A stretch of DNA of 64,000 bases, taken from assembly GCF_003985145.1 (NCBI RefSeq), contig NZ_ML133526.1, forward strand, positions 1 to 64,000, read 5' to 3'. Source of the stretch: Rhizobium anhuiense. Lineage in GTDB: Bacteria; Pseudomonadota; Alphaproteobacteria; Rhizobiales; Rhizobiaceae. The translations under genes and the position numbers were made by a program. Under the pieces are notes generated by a model, which was given only the letters and a program-made list of their open reading frames with translations, ran no database searches and had not been told where the DNA came from. This document shows positions 1-8,908 of the stretch, piece after piece (position 1 is the stretch's first letter; every line of letters begins with the position of its first letter).

Positions 1-173
1 ATGGCGGGCGCGCTTGGCAGCGATATTGCGCAACCTCCAGCCAATGGCATGCAGCGAAACTCAGCCTGGTCGACGAACGTCTGGGGCGCGATCATGAAGA
101 GGTCGATAAATGCTTTCACTTCGATGAGTTCTTCTTCCGGCACCATTTGGCGCGATGCTGACGGGCGATCCAT
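1..173 (-). CDS. Partial hypothetical protein, N-terminal 57 codons only
   Basis: A minus-strand frame opens with ATG at 173 and stays open to the window edge. An AAGGA ribosome-binding site lies about 8 nt upstream of the ATG, which argues for a real start. The visible residues begin MDRPSASRQMVPEEEL and show no domain I recognise. It is the last visible gene of the minus-strand group that includes the PPOX-like and hydrolase genes, 85 nt after the broken hydrolase. Function unknown. Confidence 0.4.
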   Translation of the reverse strand, partial: MDRPSASRQMVPEEELIEVKAFIDLFMIAPQTFVDQAEFRCMPLAGGCAISLPSAPA

Positions 174-258
174 GCTCGTGTCCTTAACGATCAAACGGCC
201 AAACAGACTTCACCGCAGCGACGTCAGCAACGGTGTAAGCCGGCGGTTGCGAGCGGGG

Positions 259-1111
259 TTAAGTCAGGAAGTCCGCTATCGCGGTGGCAATTTCTCGGGA
301 ATGCGTCTCCAACGCGAAGTGGCCTGTATCGAGGAGCTGGATCTCAGCGTTCGGGAGATCGCGTCTAAAGGCCTCCGCACCTGCGGGCAGGAAGAAGGGA
401 TCCTTGTCGCCCCAGATTGCCAGGAACCTGGGTTGATACCGGCGGAAATATGCTTGAAACATCGGATACAGGACCACGTTGCTCGCGTAGTCGAGCGCAA
501 GGTCGAGTTGGATTTCTTCACTATCCGGACGCGCCATGTGGAAGGCGTCGAGCGAATAGCCATCGGGAGACACGTTCGATAAATCCGAAACGCCATGCTC
601 GTACTGCCAGCGGATGGCGGCGGGTTTCATGATCTCGCGCAGCGCATCGCGGTTGGCGGTCGTAGGATCGGACCAGTATCGCCTGATCGGATTCCAGACG
701 TCGCTCAACCCCTCTTCGTAGGCATTGCCATTTTGGGAAATGATTGCCGCCACCCGCTCCGGGTTCTTCATCACGATGCGGAAGCCGATGGGTGCTCCGA
801 TATCGAAAGCGTAGAGGGCAAATCGTTCGATGCCCAGCACCTCAATGAACCTCTGGATGATGTGGGCAAGATTGTCGAACGTGTAGGCGAAATTTTCGCG
901 CGCGGGCGCCTCCGACTGGCCGAACCCCGGTATGTCGGGCGCGATAAGGTGAAATCGGTCGGCGAGCAGCGGAAAAGAGATCGCGGAACATGTGGCTCGA
1001 AGACGGAAATCCGTGCAGCAATAACAGGGTCGGTTTGGCTGGTTCTCCGGCCTGCCGATAAAATACTTCGAGACCGTCGATATCAACGCGGTGATAGGTG
1101 GTATGCCTCAT
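259..1111 (-). pseudogene. Alpha/beta hydrolase (epoxide hydrolase/haloalkane dehalogenase type), frameshifted
   Basis: The first ~45 codons from ATG 1111 encode the strand and oxyanion-hole region (LLLLHGFPSSSHMFRDLF). The rest continues in another frame (PLLADRFHLIAPDIPGFGQS and onward) to the stop at 259. Alignment with the intact paralogue at 2013-2987 places the shift in a run of four A (plus strand, 973-976). One base fewer restores an unbroken protein of about 283 residues. The downstream part keeps an Asp nucleophile elbow (AFDIGAP), an acid region (IWGDKDPFF) and a catalytic His (DTGHFALE), so the damage looks recent or could be a sequencing error in a homopolymer. It follows the PPOX-like gene and the DUF1348 remnant in one minus-strand unit. 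An AAGGGGG-like site precedes the start. Confidence 0.8.
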
Positions 1112-1125
1112 GTCGTTCTTCCCCC

Positions 1126-1287
1126 TTAGAAACCGAAATCGTTGAGACCGGGGTGCTGGCTGTCCTCGCTATAGGCCAGTGCTACCTTTTCGGGATTACG
1201 GCTATTCCAGCCATCGTCGGCAAGCCGAACCCTCTCTGTTGCGGAAGCCGCTGAAAAGGGTGGTAAAAGGGGTCTTGTGGCGTTCAT
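1126..1287 (-). pseudogene. DUF1348 (NTF2-like) gene with a large internal deletion
   Basis: A 53-codon frame overlaps the stop of the PPOX-like gene (ATG at 1287 or 1290). Its first ~43 residues match the N-terminus of the DUF1348 family as I know it: PPF near the start, then VRLADDGWNSRNPEKVALAY. The sequence then jumps to a C-terminal tail HPGLNDFGF, which resembles the family's usual last residues (HPGLSDLG-). Intact members are about 150 residues, so roughly 100 internal codons appear deleted in frame, between about residues 43 and 44. The product would lack nearly the whole fold. Family assignment is from memory of the consensus. Confidence 0.6.
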
Positions 1288-1913
1288 CATAGAATTCCCA
1301 AGGCCGTGATCCGAGCACGCAGCTCTGCATTCTCCGCTTCCAATTGAGCCAAGCGCTCACGTAATGGTGTCACCGCGTTCTCGACTTCGAGTTCGGTATA
1401 ACGCGGTGTGATATGCTGAGGGCAATTCCAATCGAAGGCCTCCAGCCGTAACCGGAAAATCCGCTCAGCCTTTGCTCGGTAGCCGGCATCCAAAACAAGA
1501 TCGGTCAGTGCGGGGTCGGTATCAAGTGCCAGCTTCTCGACACGCATGTAGATCTTGAGCCGGGCTCGCCGAGGGTAATCCACCAGTAAGAGGCAGGCCC
1601 GATCATTCGCGGCAAAGTTTCCGGTACTGATGTACTGGCGGTTGCCCCTATAGTCGGCAAAAGCGAGCGTCTTATTGTCTACGATCTTGAGAAAACCCTT
1701 TGGCCCACCGCGATGCTGAACATAAGGCCAGCCGGTTTCCGACACAGATGCAACGTAGAAGCTGTCCCGTGCGGCGATGAAAGAAAGCTCGCTGTCGGTG
1801 AAACTATCCGACTCGCGATGGTGGTCGTCCAACCAAATCTGATCAGCACCCATCTCAGCTTGGGAAAGCCGCACATTCGGAGTAATTGCAACTTCCAAAA
1901 AATGGTACGGCAT
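1287..1913 (-). CDS. Pyridoxamine 5'-phosphate oxidase-like FMN-binding protein with coiled-coil tail
   Basis: A 208-residue protein of the PPOX-like split-barrel flavoprotein class. Visible family features are the segment FIAARDSFYVASVSETGWPY, the following QHRGGPKGFLK, and YRGNRQYISTGNF with RACLLLVDYPRRARLKI, which together form the FMN-binding barrel. The last ~28 residues (LRERLAQLEAENAELRARI) form a heptad-like helix, probably for oligomerisation. I chose ATG 1913 because GGAG lies ~8 nt upstream and homology starts there; an upstream in-frame extension to 2003 has no support. It sits between two alpha/beta hydrolase genes on the same strand. The substrate is not evident, and such proteins are often general flavin reductases or oxidases. 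Confidence 0.85.
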   Translation of the reverse strand: MPYHFLEVAITPNVRLSQAEMGADQIWLDDHHRESDSFTDSELSFIAARDSFYVASVSETGWPYVQHRGGPKGFLKIVDNKTLAFADYRGNRQYISTGNFAANDRACLLLVDYPRRARLKIYMRVEKLALDTDPALTDLVLDAGYRAKAERIFRLRLEAFDWNCPQHITPRYTELEVENAVTPLRERLAQLEAENAELRARITALGIL

Positions 1914-2012
1914 GGGAGATCTCCAAAATCTGGAATTCAGTAACCGCTGTTCAGCAGTGCGACCTCGGTTTGGCGGAACCTCGGTCACACCGCCGGTGAC
2001 CATGCCTGATGT

Positions 2013-2987
2013 TCACTTCTTTCCGATGTTGCGATCCAGGAAGTCGTTGATAAGGGGGGCGACGACGTCCAGTTTTTCTTCAAGCAGGAAGTGACCTGAA
2101 TTCAGGATATGAATTTCGGCATCCGGAAGATCCTTGAGATAAGGATGAGCGCCGGCCTCAGGAAAGATGTAATCGTTCTTGCCCCAGACGATGAGCGTGG
2201 GCGGTTTGCGCTCACGAAAGAAGTTTTGGAAGTCAGGGTAAAGCGGCACGTTGGTGCGATAATCATACAACATATCGAGCTGGATATCCTTGTTGCCTGG
2301 TCGGTCCAGAAGAGCCTGGTCGTGAACCCAGTTGTCAGGGCTGATGCGCGACACGTCTTCCATGCCATCGGTATATTGGAACTTGGTCGTTTCGAGCGTG
2401 ACCAGACCGGAGAGCGCCTCACGGCTCTTCTCTGCGCCATCGGACCAATAGGTCTTGATGGGATCCCAAAATTCCTTCAGCCCTTCATCATAGGCATTGC
2501 CGTTCTGGATGATCAGCGCACTGATCCGTTCCGGATGTTTCAGCGCCAGGCGGTATCCCACCGGTGCACCATAATCCATGACGTACATCGCGTAGCTTTT
2601 GACCGCCAAATGATCCAGCAACTTGTCTACGATATTAGCGACCCCGCCAAACGTATAGGCAAATTTGCTACGATCGGGAGATTCGCTTTGCCCGTAACCC
2701 GGATAGTCCGGCGCTATGACGTGGTATCGGTCTGCGAGGAGCGGGATCAGATTCCGGAACATGTGGGACGACGTCGGAAAACCATGGAGCAGCAACACGA
2801 CCGGAGCGTCAGCCGGCCCGGCTTCCCGGTAGAAGATTTCGAGACCCTCGATCTTCGCGGTTCGGTAGTGAATGGGAACCGGAGCCTCGTGAACGTCTGT
2901 CGTGGCCTGCGCGGGAAGCGCTGATGCCACTGTTGCGACAGTCATGCTGGCGGTCGCCAGCATCAGGCACATAATCAAGCTACGCAT
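2013..2987 (-). CDS. Secreted alpha/beta hydrolase, epoxide hydrolase/haloalkane dehalogenase type
   Basis: A 324-residue enzyme starting MRSLIMCLMLATASM with a typical Sec signal peptide (cleavage expected near ALPAQA), so it is probably periplasmic. ATG 2987 is preceded by GGGGAG at good spacing; the open frame upstream to 3065 adds only non-homologous sequence. The fold signatures are HGFPTSSHMFRN (oxyanion hole, about residues 69-80), VMDYGAPVG (nucleophile elbow with Asp about 138), VWGKNDYIF (acid) and NSGHFLLEE (His about 299). An Asp nucleophile points to epoxide hydrolase or dehalogenase chemistry rather than a Ser esterase. It is paralogous to the broken hydrolase at 259-1111, which has no signal peptide. 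It is the first gene of the minus-strand group. Confidence 0.88.
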   Translation of the reverse strand: MRSLIMCLMLATASMTVATVASALPAQATTDVHEAPVPIHYRTAKIEGLEIFYREAGPADAPVVLLLHGFPTSSHMFRNLIPLLADRYHVIAPDYPGYGQSESPDRSKFAYTFGGVANIVDKLLDHLAVKSYAMYVMDYGAPVGYRLALKHPERISALIIQNGNAYDEGLKEFWDPIKTYWSDGAEKSREALSGLVTLETTKFQYTDGMEDVSRISPDNWVHDQALLDRPGNKDIQLDMLYDYRTNVPLYPDFQNFFRERKPPTLIVWGKNDYIFPEAGAHPYLKDLPDAEIHILNSGHFLLEEKLDVVAPLINDFLDRNIGKK

Positions 2988-3437
2988 GATGGTCTCCCCA
3001 TAAATCGAGATGAAACAAAAATTGGTTTCGAACGAGGGCTGCTGTCGGTCGTCCGGATCGCGCAAGCGCCGTCGCGATAAAACAATGTCACCGGAGGCTG
3101 CTGCCTCAGGTCAGGAAATGGCAGTGGTATGGAATTCGATGCACGTAAATGTTCGATATGAACACGACGACGGTTCAGCCGACATCGTCGTTCATCAAAG
3201 ACGTCTCGATGTGTAGGAGTAAGCGGGTTTGCGATCGCTCTCAATTACGATCTAGGTCACGTGCAACTAGACAATGGCATTGTAACCATAGACCTTCGTA
3301 TATCGATTTGTCCTTACGCAACTCACAGAAATCTCGTAACTATTTCCGGCGGACAATCGACCACCTTTCGATATTTCCTGACTTGGAGTCGAAGCGTCTG
3401 GGCTCTGGAACGTCTCAAACTCTGAACGGAGAGTGCG
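2988..3437. other. Divergent intergenic region (450 bp) between hydrolase and histidine kinase genes
   Basis: No convincing coding sequence on either strand. It must hold the promoters of both flanking units. The only structure I see is an imperfect 22-nt dyad at 3090-3111, ACC-N-GAGGC-TGCT-GCCTC-N-GGT, a possible operator. No clear sigma-70 hexamers could be assigned. Confidence 0.45.
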
Positions 3438-5345
3438 GTGGAACGAGCGCCGGAAACCGATCCTATCATCGATCTGATCCCCGCCATGGTGTGGTCGGCA
3501 ACGTCGGAAGGCATGCTGGATTTTGCCAACCAGCACTTCCTCGAGTTTATCGGGGCGCCGCTTGAGGAAATCTCCGGAGTGGGTTTCTACAAACTGTTTC
3601 ATCCCGACGACACGTCACATCTCGCATCGGAATGGCATGACATCATGGCCTCAAAGCATGCCAGAGAGGTCGTGGGCAGGCTCAGGCGCGCAGATGGCCA
3701 ATATCGTTGGTGCACGCTTCGGCAGAAGCCGCGGCTCGATGCCGAAGGAAATGTCCTGCGATGGTATGGTGTGGTCCTCGATATAGAAGACCGCAAACAG
3801 GCCGAAAATGCATTGAAGGAAACGAAGACTGCACTTGCGGCCAGCGAAGAGAACCTCAGCCTTATCATCAATTCGCTGCCTGTTCTCGTGTGGTCAGCGC
3901 GACCGGATGGCAGCGCCGATTTTGTCAATAAAAGCTGGCTGGACTATGCAGGCCGTCCTGCTGACCAAATTCTCGACTGGGGCTTCCTGGACCTTTATCA
4001 CCCAGACGATATTCCCGGCATGGTGGACATCTGGAAGAGAGACCTAGAGCATTCCGACCACACTGTTTTGAAAGGACGCATTCGCGGAGCAGACGGCGGG
4101 TACCGCTGGTTTTACTTCTCGGGCCGCAAGCTTGTCGATGCCAACGGGCTCGTTCGTTGGTTCGGCGTCAATATCGATATCGAAGACCTGCAATACGCGG
4201 AGAATGCTCTTCGAGAAAGCGAAGCTGCGCTCAGGGAAAGTGAACACAAGCTCAATCTTATCATCAACACGATACCCGCCATGGCTTGGTCCTGCACCTC
4301 GGATGGCCGGCTTGAATATTTTAATCGAAACTTGATCGATTATGTCGGACTACCTTTTGAAGAGATCGTCGGCTTCGGCTTTTATCGCATGTTTCATCCT
4401 GATGATGTCGAGCCGATGCGTATGGCTTGGGACGATATCGTAGCCTCGAAAAAAAGCCGTCCGGTGGATGCCCGCATCAGACGCGCCGATGGCGAATATC
4501 GATGGTTCAACCTTCGACAAAGCCCACTTCTGGATTCAGATGGAAATGTTGTGCGATGGTACGGCGTCGTCGTGGATATTGAGGATCGCAAACGGGCCGA
4601 AGAGTCCTTGCGGCAAAGTCAGAGTGACCTCGCACATGTGACCCGGATGACAGCCACAGGTGAACTTGCCGTCTCGATTGCCCATGAAGTCAACCAGCCG
4701 CTGATGGCAATCGTCACGAATGCCGGCACATGTCTGCGCTGGCTACAGCCGGGTCATATCGATCTGGAGCAGGCGCGGCTGGCAGCCGAAAGGATCGTCA
4801 GGGACGGACATCGTGCCGGTGACATTATCACCAGTATCCGGGCAATGGCTCAGAAGTTGCCTGCTAAAATTGAGAAAACTGACTTCAAACCCGCCGTGCG
4901 TGAGGTACTGAATCTGTTGACCGGCGAACTTCAAAGGCGCGGAATAGAAGTTGGTCTTAATATGGCCCAAATGCCTATCGAAGTCGTAGGAGACCGGACA
5001 CAACTGCAGCAGGTTGTTCTAAACCTGGTCATGAATAGCGCGGAAGCGATGGCAGCTTCTTCCGGGGCAAGACGCATCGTCATCCGATGTACTGCAGATG
5101 AGCAGCTTGTGAAAGTGAGTGTTTCGGACACAGGCCGCGGGGTACCTATCCACGAGTTGGAGCGCGTTTTCGAAGCATTCTACAGCACGAAGGCCGACGG
5201 TATCGGAATGGGCTTATCGATATGCCGTTCAATCGTCGAAGCACATGGTGGCCGTATTTGGGCTTCATCGGGGGAGAACGGGGACGGAGGCCTGTTCACG
5301 TTCACTTTGCCAATGGCGGAGGGCGATCTTGGCCATGATAGATGA
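3438..5345 (+). CDS. Triple-PAS cytoplasmic sensor histidine kinase
   Basis: A 635-residue kinase with no membrane segment. There are three PAS/PAC modules, at about residues 8-123, 137-255 and 270-385. The first and third are close copies (IPAM.W near the start, F.LFHPDD-like centre, RRADG-YRW, RWYGVV-DIEDRK end), suggesting internal duplication. HisKA follows with the phospho-acceptor His416 in SIAHEVNQPL, then a HATPase with N533, DTGRG and GIGMGLSI. The subfamily with HEVNQPL commonly pairs with FixJ/LuxR-type regulators, and one overlaps its 3' end by 11 nt here. GTG 3438 is preceded by GGAGAG. The signal is unknown. Confidence 0.93.
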   Translation: MERAPETDPIIDLIPAMVWSATSEGMLDFANQHFLEFIGAPLEEISGVGFYKLFHPDDTSHLASEWHDIMASKHAREVVGRLRRADGQYRWCTLRQKPRLDAEGNVLRWYGVVLDIEDRKQAENALKETKTALAASEENLSLIINSLPVLVWSARPDGSADFVNKSWLDYAGRPADQILDWGFLDLYHPDDIPGMVDIWKRDLEHSDHTVLKGRIRGADGGYRWFYFSGRKLVDANGLVRWFGVNIDIEDLQYAENALRESEAALRESEHKLNLIINTIPAMAWSCTSDGRLEYFNRNLIDYVGLPFEEIVGFGFYRMFHPDDVEPMRMAWDDIVASKKSRPVDARIRRADGEYRWFNLRQSPLLDSDGNVVRWYGVVVDIEDRKRAEESLRQSQSDLAHVTRMTATGELAVSIAHEVNQPLMAIVTNAGTCLRWLQPGHIDLEQARLAAERIVRDGHRAGDIITSIRAMAQKLPAKIEKTDFKPAVREVLNLLTGELQRRGIEVGLNMAQMPIEVVGDRTQLQQVVLNLVMNSAEAMAASSGARRIVIRCTADEQLVKVSVSDTGRGVPIHELERVFEAFYSTKADGIGMGLSICRSIVEAHGGRIWASSGENGDGGLFTFTLPMAEGDLGHDR

Positions 5346-5958
5346 TCGCAAGAGAGGCCGGCCCACAGTTATTGTCATTGATGACGACGAAAGTGTCCGC
5401 GAAGCTCTGAGAGGATTGTTCGAATCTGTCGGACTTGTCGCTGAAACCCATGGTTCGGTAGCACAGTTCCTTACTGTCGATGATCCTGATCGTGCAGGCT
5501 GTATTGTGCTGGATATCCGATTGCCAGGTCAAAGCGGCTTGGAGTTTCAAGAGGCATTAGCAAAAAGCCACCACCCAAGGTCAGTGGTGCTGATCAGCGC
5601 TCATGTCGATGTGGCGATGGCTGTCCGCGCCATGAAGGCTGGAGCTATCGATGTGCTTACCAAGCCAGTGCGCGAGCAGGACCTGCTCGAAGCGGTGAAC
5701 CGCGCTTTGGTAAGAGATAGTGCTCGACGCGAAGAGGCAAATCAAACGGCGGCATTGCGCTTAAGGTATTCCAAACTTACCGAGCGCGAGCGGCAGATTA
5801 TGACATTGGTCGTCGCCGGGAAGCTGAACAAACAAATTGCGGCTGAAGTTCAGCTCGCTGAGGCCACCGTGAAGCTTCACCGCGGTCACATGATGCGAAA
5901 AATGCACGCATCGTCAGTTGCAGATTTGGTGAGGATCGCGAGCATTCTGGAGGATTGA
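5335..5958 (+). CDS. FixJ-family response regulator (receiver plus LuxR-type HTH)
   Basis: A 207-residue regulator. Receiver residues 10-125 carry the acidic pocket DDD (16-18), phospho-acceptor Asp60 (CIVLDIRLPG), Ser88 in the usual Ser/Thr position and Lys110 (LTKPV). The LuxR-type helix-turn-helix covers about 145-205 (LTERERQIMTLVVAGKLNKQ). The start at 5335 lies inside the kinase gene, with GGAGGG upstream and homology beginning there; an upstream frame to 5119 is a shadow of the kinase. It is the obvious partner of the triple-PAS kinase. Targets are not evident from the window; the hydrolase operon across the divergent region is a possibility. Confidence 0.93.
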   Translation: MIDDRKRGRPTVIVIDDDESVREALRGLFESVGLVAETHGSVAQFLTVDDPDRAGCIVLDIRLPGQSGLEFQEALAKSHHPRSVVLISAHVDVAMAVRAMKAGAIDVLTKPVREQDLLEAVNRALVRDSARREEANQTAALRLRYSKLTERERQIMTLVVAGKLNKQIAAEVQLAEATVKLHRGHMMRKMHASSVADLVRIASILED

Positions 5959-6239
5959 GCAGCAATTTGGGGGAAACGTGACTCGATCCCTTGCAAGAGC
6001 TGAGATCCTTACATCGGCAGATGGCGATTGCTTCACGCTTCGATTTAAACGTCTCTACTAATTCAACGACACTGGGAGCTGCTAGTCCGCTATCGGCCCC
6101 ATGTCGACCATTGCCGATTGCGGCGCGCAACGACCACTTCCTGGCGCATTGCAATCCTACCCCAGCTTGGGATTCCATGTTCGCACGATTTGCGATCCAA
6201 GACCCGGCAAACTCCAACTTTTTCCCAATGGCCCCAAAC

Positions 6240-7139
6240 CTAAGGCCAATCCGCATAGCCCGAGGACAGCATGCTGTTTTCCGAGCCGGCGGACGCGCGG
6301 GCGATCTCGCGGTAGCCGGCGGGGGAAAGGCCGGTCTTGCGTTTGAAGAAATGGCTGAAATAGGTCGGGTCGCGGAAGCCGAGGCTGTCGGAGATTTCCT
6401 GGATATTGCGGGCCGATCGTTCCAGCCTGAGTTTTGCCTCCTGCACCACGCGCTCATGCAGGAGCTGGATCGGTGAGCGGCCGAGCGCCCTCTGGCAGAT
6501 GGAATGCAGCCGGTCGGCCGTGACGCCCAGCTCCGCGGCATAGTCGCTGATCGGCCGGTGCCGGCGGAAGCCGGCCTCGACCAGTTGCCGATATCTCTGC
6601 AGGATCGATCCGGTCTCGCCCTGCCCGCGCTGCTCGCTTCTCTCGCCGTCGGAGCCGCGCCACAGCGCCATCAGAATGAGCCTGATATAGGCGGATGCGA
6701 CCATCCAGGAGGAGCGGGCGGGATCGCCCAGTTCCCGCACGAAGCCCGAAATCAGCGGGCTGATTTCGGCCACCGCGGAGGGATCCAGTGCCTCGACCAG
6801 CTTGCGCTGCTCGGTGAAGATGCGCAGCGAATAGGATTCCACCTTGTCGCCGATCGCATCGACCATGATCTGCGGCGAGGCGCCAACCAGATGGGCGGCG
6901 CTTCCGGCTGATATCGACAGGTCGCACCGCGCCTGCGGCGGCAGGAAGGCAAGCAGCGGTCCGTGCAGCACCCGATGGTCGCCATTGTCGAAATGAAGCT
7001 CCCCACTCCCCTCCCCCAGCAGAAGGAAATGGTAGAAATCGGCATACAGTCCCTTTTGGAAACGGATGCGCCGGTGCGACAGCGACGGCCCGTGCCACTC
7101 GCCCCTGGCATAGTGATGAATCCCCCCGTCCGTCGCCAA
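6240..7139 (-). CDS. AraC-family transcriptional regulator, likely controller of the aromatic aldehyde operon
   Basis: A 299-residue protein with an N-terminal cupin-like sensory half (about 1-150) and a C-terminal AraC HTH pair (about 190-285: ISDYAAELGVTADRLHSICQ, then IQEISDSLGFRDPTYFSHFF-type second helix-turn-helix). The best start is TTG 7139, because GGAGGAG sits 5 nt upstream; ATG alternatives lie in other frames. It is divergent from the aldehyde dehydrogenase/ABC transporter operon and separated by 249 bp, the usual arrangement for a local catabolic regulator. The inducer is unknown. Confidence 0.9.
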   Translation of the reverse strand: MATDGGIHHYARGEWHGPSLSHRRIRFQKGLYADFYHFLLLGEGSGELHFDNGDHRVLHGPLLAFLPPQARCDLSISAGSAAHLVGASPQIMVDAIGDKVESYSLRIFTEQRKLVEALDPSAVAEISPLISGFVRELGDPARSSWMVASAYIRLILMALWRGSDGERSEQRGQGETGSILQRYRQLVEAGFRRHRPISDYAAELGVTADRLHSICQRALGRSPIQLLHERVVQEAKLRLERSARNIQEISDSLGFRDPTYFSHFFKRKTGLSPAGYREIARASAGSENSMLSSGYADWP

Positions 7140-7287
7140 GGCCTCTCCTCCATTCCCGCGTCAAACAATGCTGATATCACCGGATAATTACAATATTAAC
7201 CCAATAAATCGCATTCCATCCAGGCCAGATCGGCGTAACCTTTTCTCATCAGCCTTTGGGAGGAGGCTCTTCAACAGATGCAGGAAT

Positions 7288-7407
7288 CGTCAGGCGACCC
7301 TTGTGGCGCCGCGTCCGCTCGTTTTCTCCCATGGCAACAATGCAGGCGCCGGCACTTGGCGCCAACACGTGACGAATTGGGTGGAACAGTGTTCGCGGCA
7401 AAGCTGA
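7288..7407 (+). pseudogene. Possible alpha/beta hydrolase N-terminal remnant
   Basis: In the frame that ends at the TGA at 7405-7407, the translation contains RPLVFSHGNNAGAGTW, which resembles the first core strand and oxyanion loop of alpha/beta hydrolases (PLVF-HG---GA-TW). It stops just as the aldehyde dehydrogenase begins in another frame. A strong GGGAGGAGG site at 7258-7266 lies upstream, with an ATG at 7278 that is not in this frame. This may be a leftover of a displaced gene, or chance. Confidence 0.22.
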
Positions 7408-8840
7408 TGATCAACAACGAGGCGATGGATGCTTCCGAAGGGGCCACCTTCGAACGCATCGATCCGCTGACCGGCGATGTCGCGACGATTGCCTCGGCCG
7501 GATCCGTTGCCGACATGACAAGGGCGGCCAATGCGGCCGCGGCAGCCTTTCCGGACTGGTCGCAGACCGGGCCGGGCGAACGGCGCAGGCTGCTGAATGC
7601 CGCCGCCGATATACTGGACGCCCGCGCACCGGAACTCATCGCCGCCATGACCGGCGAAACCGGCGCCACCGCGCAATGGGCCGCGATCAATTGCGGGCTC
7701 GGCGCGGATATTCTCCGGGAAGCGGCGGCGATGACCACGCAAATCTCGGGCGAGCTCATTCCTTCAGGAATTCCTGGAAACCTTGCCATGGCGGTCCGCC
7801 AGCCGGCAGGCGTCTGCGTCGGCATTGCCCCCTGGAATGCGCCCATCATCCTCGGCACCCGCGCCGTCGCCATGCCGCTTGCCTGCGGCAACACGGTCAT
7901 CCTGAAGGCGTCCGAACTCTGCCCGAAAACCCATGGCCTGATCGGCGACGTCCTGTGTGACGCCGGCTTTCCGCGAGGCGTCGTCAATGTCGTTTCCAAT
8001 GCGCCGAGCGATGCCGCCGCCGTCGTCGACGCCCTGATCGCCCATCCGGCCGTGCGCCGCATCAATTTCACCGGCTCGACCCGTGTCGGCCGGATCATCG
8101 CCGAATCCGCGGCAAGGCATCTCAAGCGCTGCCTGCTCGAACTCGGCGGCAAGGCGCCGTTCATCGTTCTGGCCGACGCCGATATCGACGAGGCCGTCAG
8201 TGCTGCCGCCTTCGGCGCCTTCATGAACCAGGGCCAGATCTGCATGTCGACCGAACGGATCATCCTGATGGACGAGATCGCCGACGGCTTCGTCGGCAAG
8301 TTCCGGACGAAGGCCGCAACCCTCGTCGCCGGCAACCCGAAGGACGGCAACACGCCGCTCGGCACGCTGATCAACGCCGAGGCCATCCGGCGGGTCAGGT
8401 CGCTCATCGACGACGCCCTGCAGAAAGGCGCGGTGCTCGTCTGCGGCGGTCACGCCAACGGCACGCTGATGGACGCGACCGTCATCGATCACGTCACACC
8501 CGCCATGCGCATCTACCGCGAGGAGAGCTTTGGGCCGGTCGCCGCGATCATCCGGGTCGGCAGCGTCGACGAGGCCGTGACGGTTGCCAACGACAATGAA
8601 TACGGGCTGTCGGCCGCCGTTTTCGGCGCCGACGTCAATGCCGCGCTTGCCGTCGCCATGCGGCTCGAATCCGGCATCTGCCACATCAACGAGGCGACAG
8701 TTTCCGACGAGCCGCAAATGCCCTTCGGCGGCGTCAAATCAAGCGGCTACGGCCGCTTCGGCGGCAAGGCGGCGATCGATGAATTCACCGAGCTCCGATG
8801 GGTCACCATCGCATCGGGAAAACGGCACTACCCGATCTGA
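7389..8840 (+). CDS. NAD(P)-dependent aldehyde dehydrogenase, salicylaldehyde/vanillin dehydrogenase type
   Basis: A 483-residue class-3-like ALDH that oxidises an aldehyde to its acid. Visible signatures are APWNAPIILGTRAV (coenzyme and substrate channel), FTGSTRVG (Rossmann), LELGGKAPF (catalytic Glu), NQGQICMSTERI (nucleophile Cys) and EESFGPV. The C-terminal end MPFGGVKSSGYGRFGG matches aromatic aldehyde dehydrogenases. GTG 7389 is chosen because GGTGGA lies just upstream and it aligns with the start of the paralogue at 14494. A longer frame from ATG 7278 has a strong RBS but adds 37 non-homologous residues. It is the first gene of the operon. Substrate (benzaldehyde- or coniferyl-type) is inferred, not shown. 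Confidence 0.9.
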   Translation: MFAAKLMINNEAMDASEGATFERIDPLTGDVATIASAGSVADMTRAANAAAAAFPDWSQTGPGERRRLLNAAADILDARAPELIAAMTGETGATAQWAAINCGLGADILREAAAMTTQISGELIPSGIPGNLAMAVRQPAGVCVGIAPWNAPIILGTRAVAMPLACGNTVILKASELCPKTHGLIGDVLCDAGFPRGVVNVVSNAPSDAAAVVDALIAHPAVRRINFTGSTRVGRIIAESAARHLKRCLLELGGKAPFIVLADADIDEAVSAAAFGAFMNQGQICMSTERIILMDEIADGFVGKFRTKAATLVAGNPKDGNTPLGTLINAEAIRRVRSLIDDALQKGAVLVCGGHANGTLMDATVIDHVTPAMRIYREESFGPVAAIIRVGSVDEAVTVANDNEYGLSAAVFGADVNAALAVAMRLESGICHINEATVSDEPQMPFGGVKSSGYGRFGGKAAIDEFTELRWVTIASGKRHYPI

Positions 8841-8908
8841 ATTGAGATCGGTGGAAATGAACATTGGGAACGGGCTGGGAGGCCCCATCAAGAGGGAGGA
8901 ATGATTTC

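Noticed and set aside
1..582. Plus-strand open frame of 193 codons at the left edge
   Set aside because: It is antisense to the frameshifted hydrolase and the partial minus-strand gene, which show real homology or an RBS; the translation has no family features.
5959..6239. Possible gene in the 281-bp gap after the FixJ-type regulator
   Set aside because: Frames on both strands are short, interrupted or lack start signals, and nothing recognisable appears.
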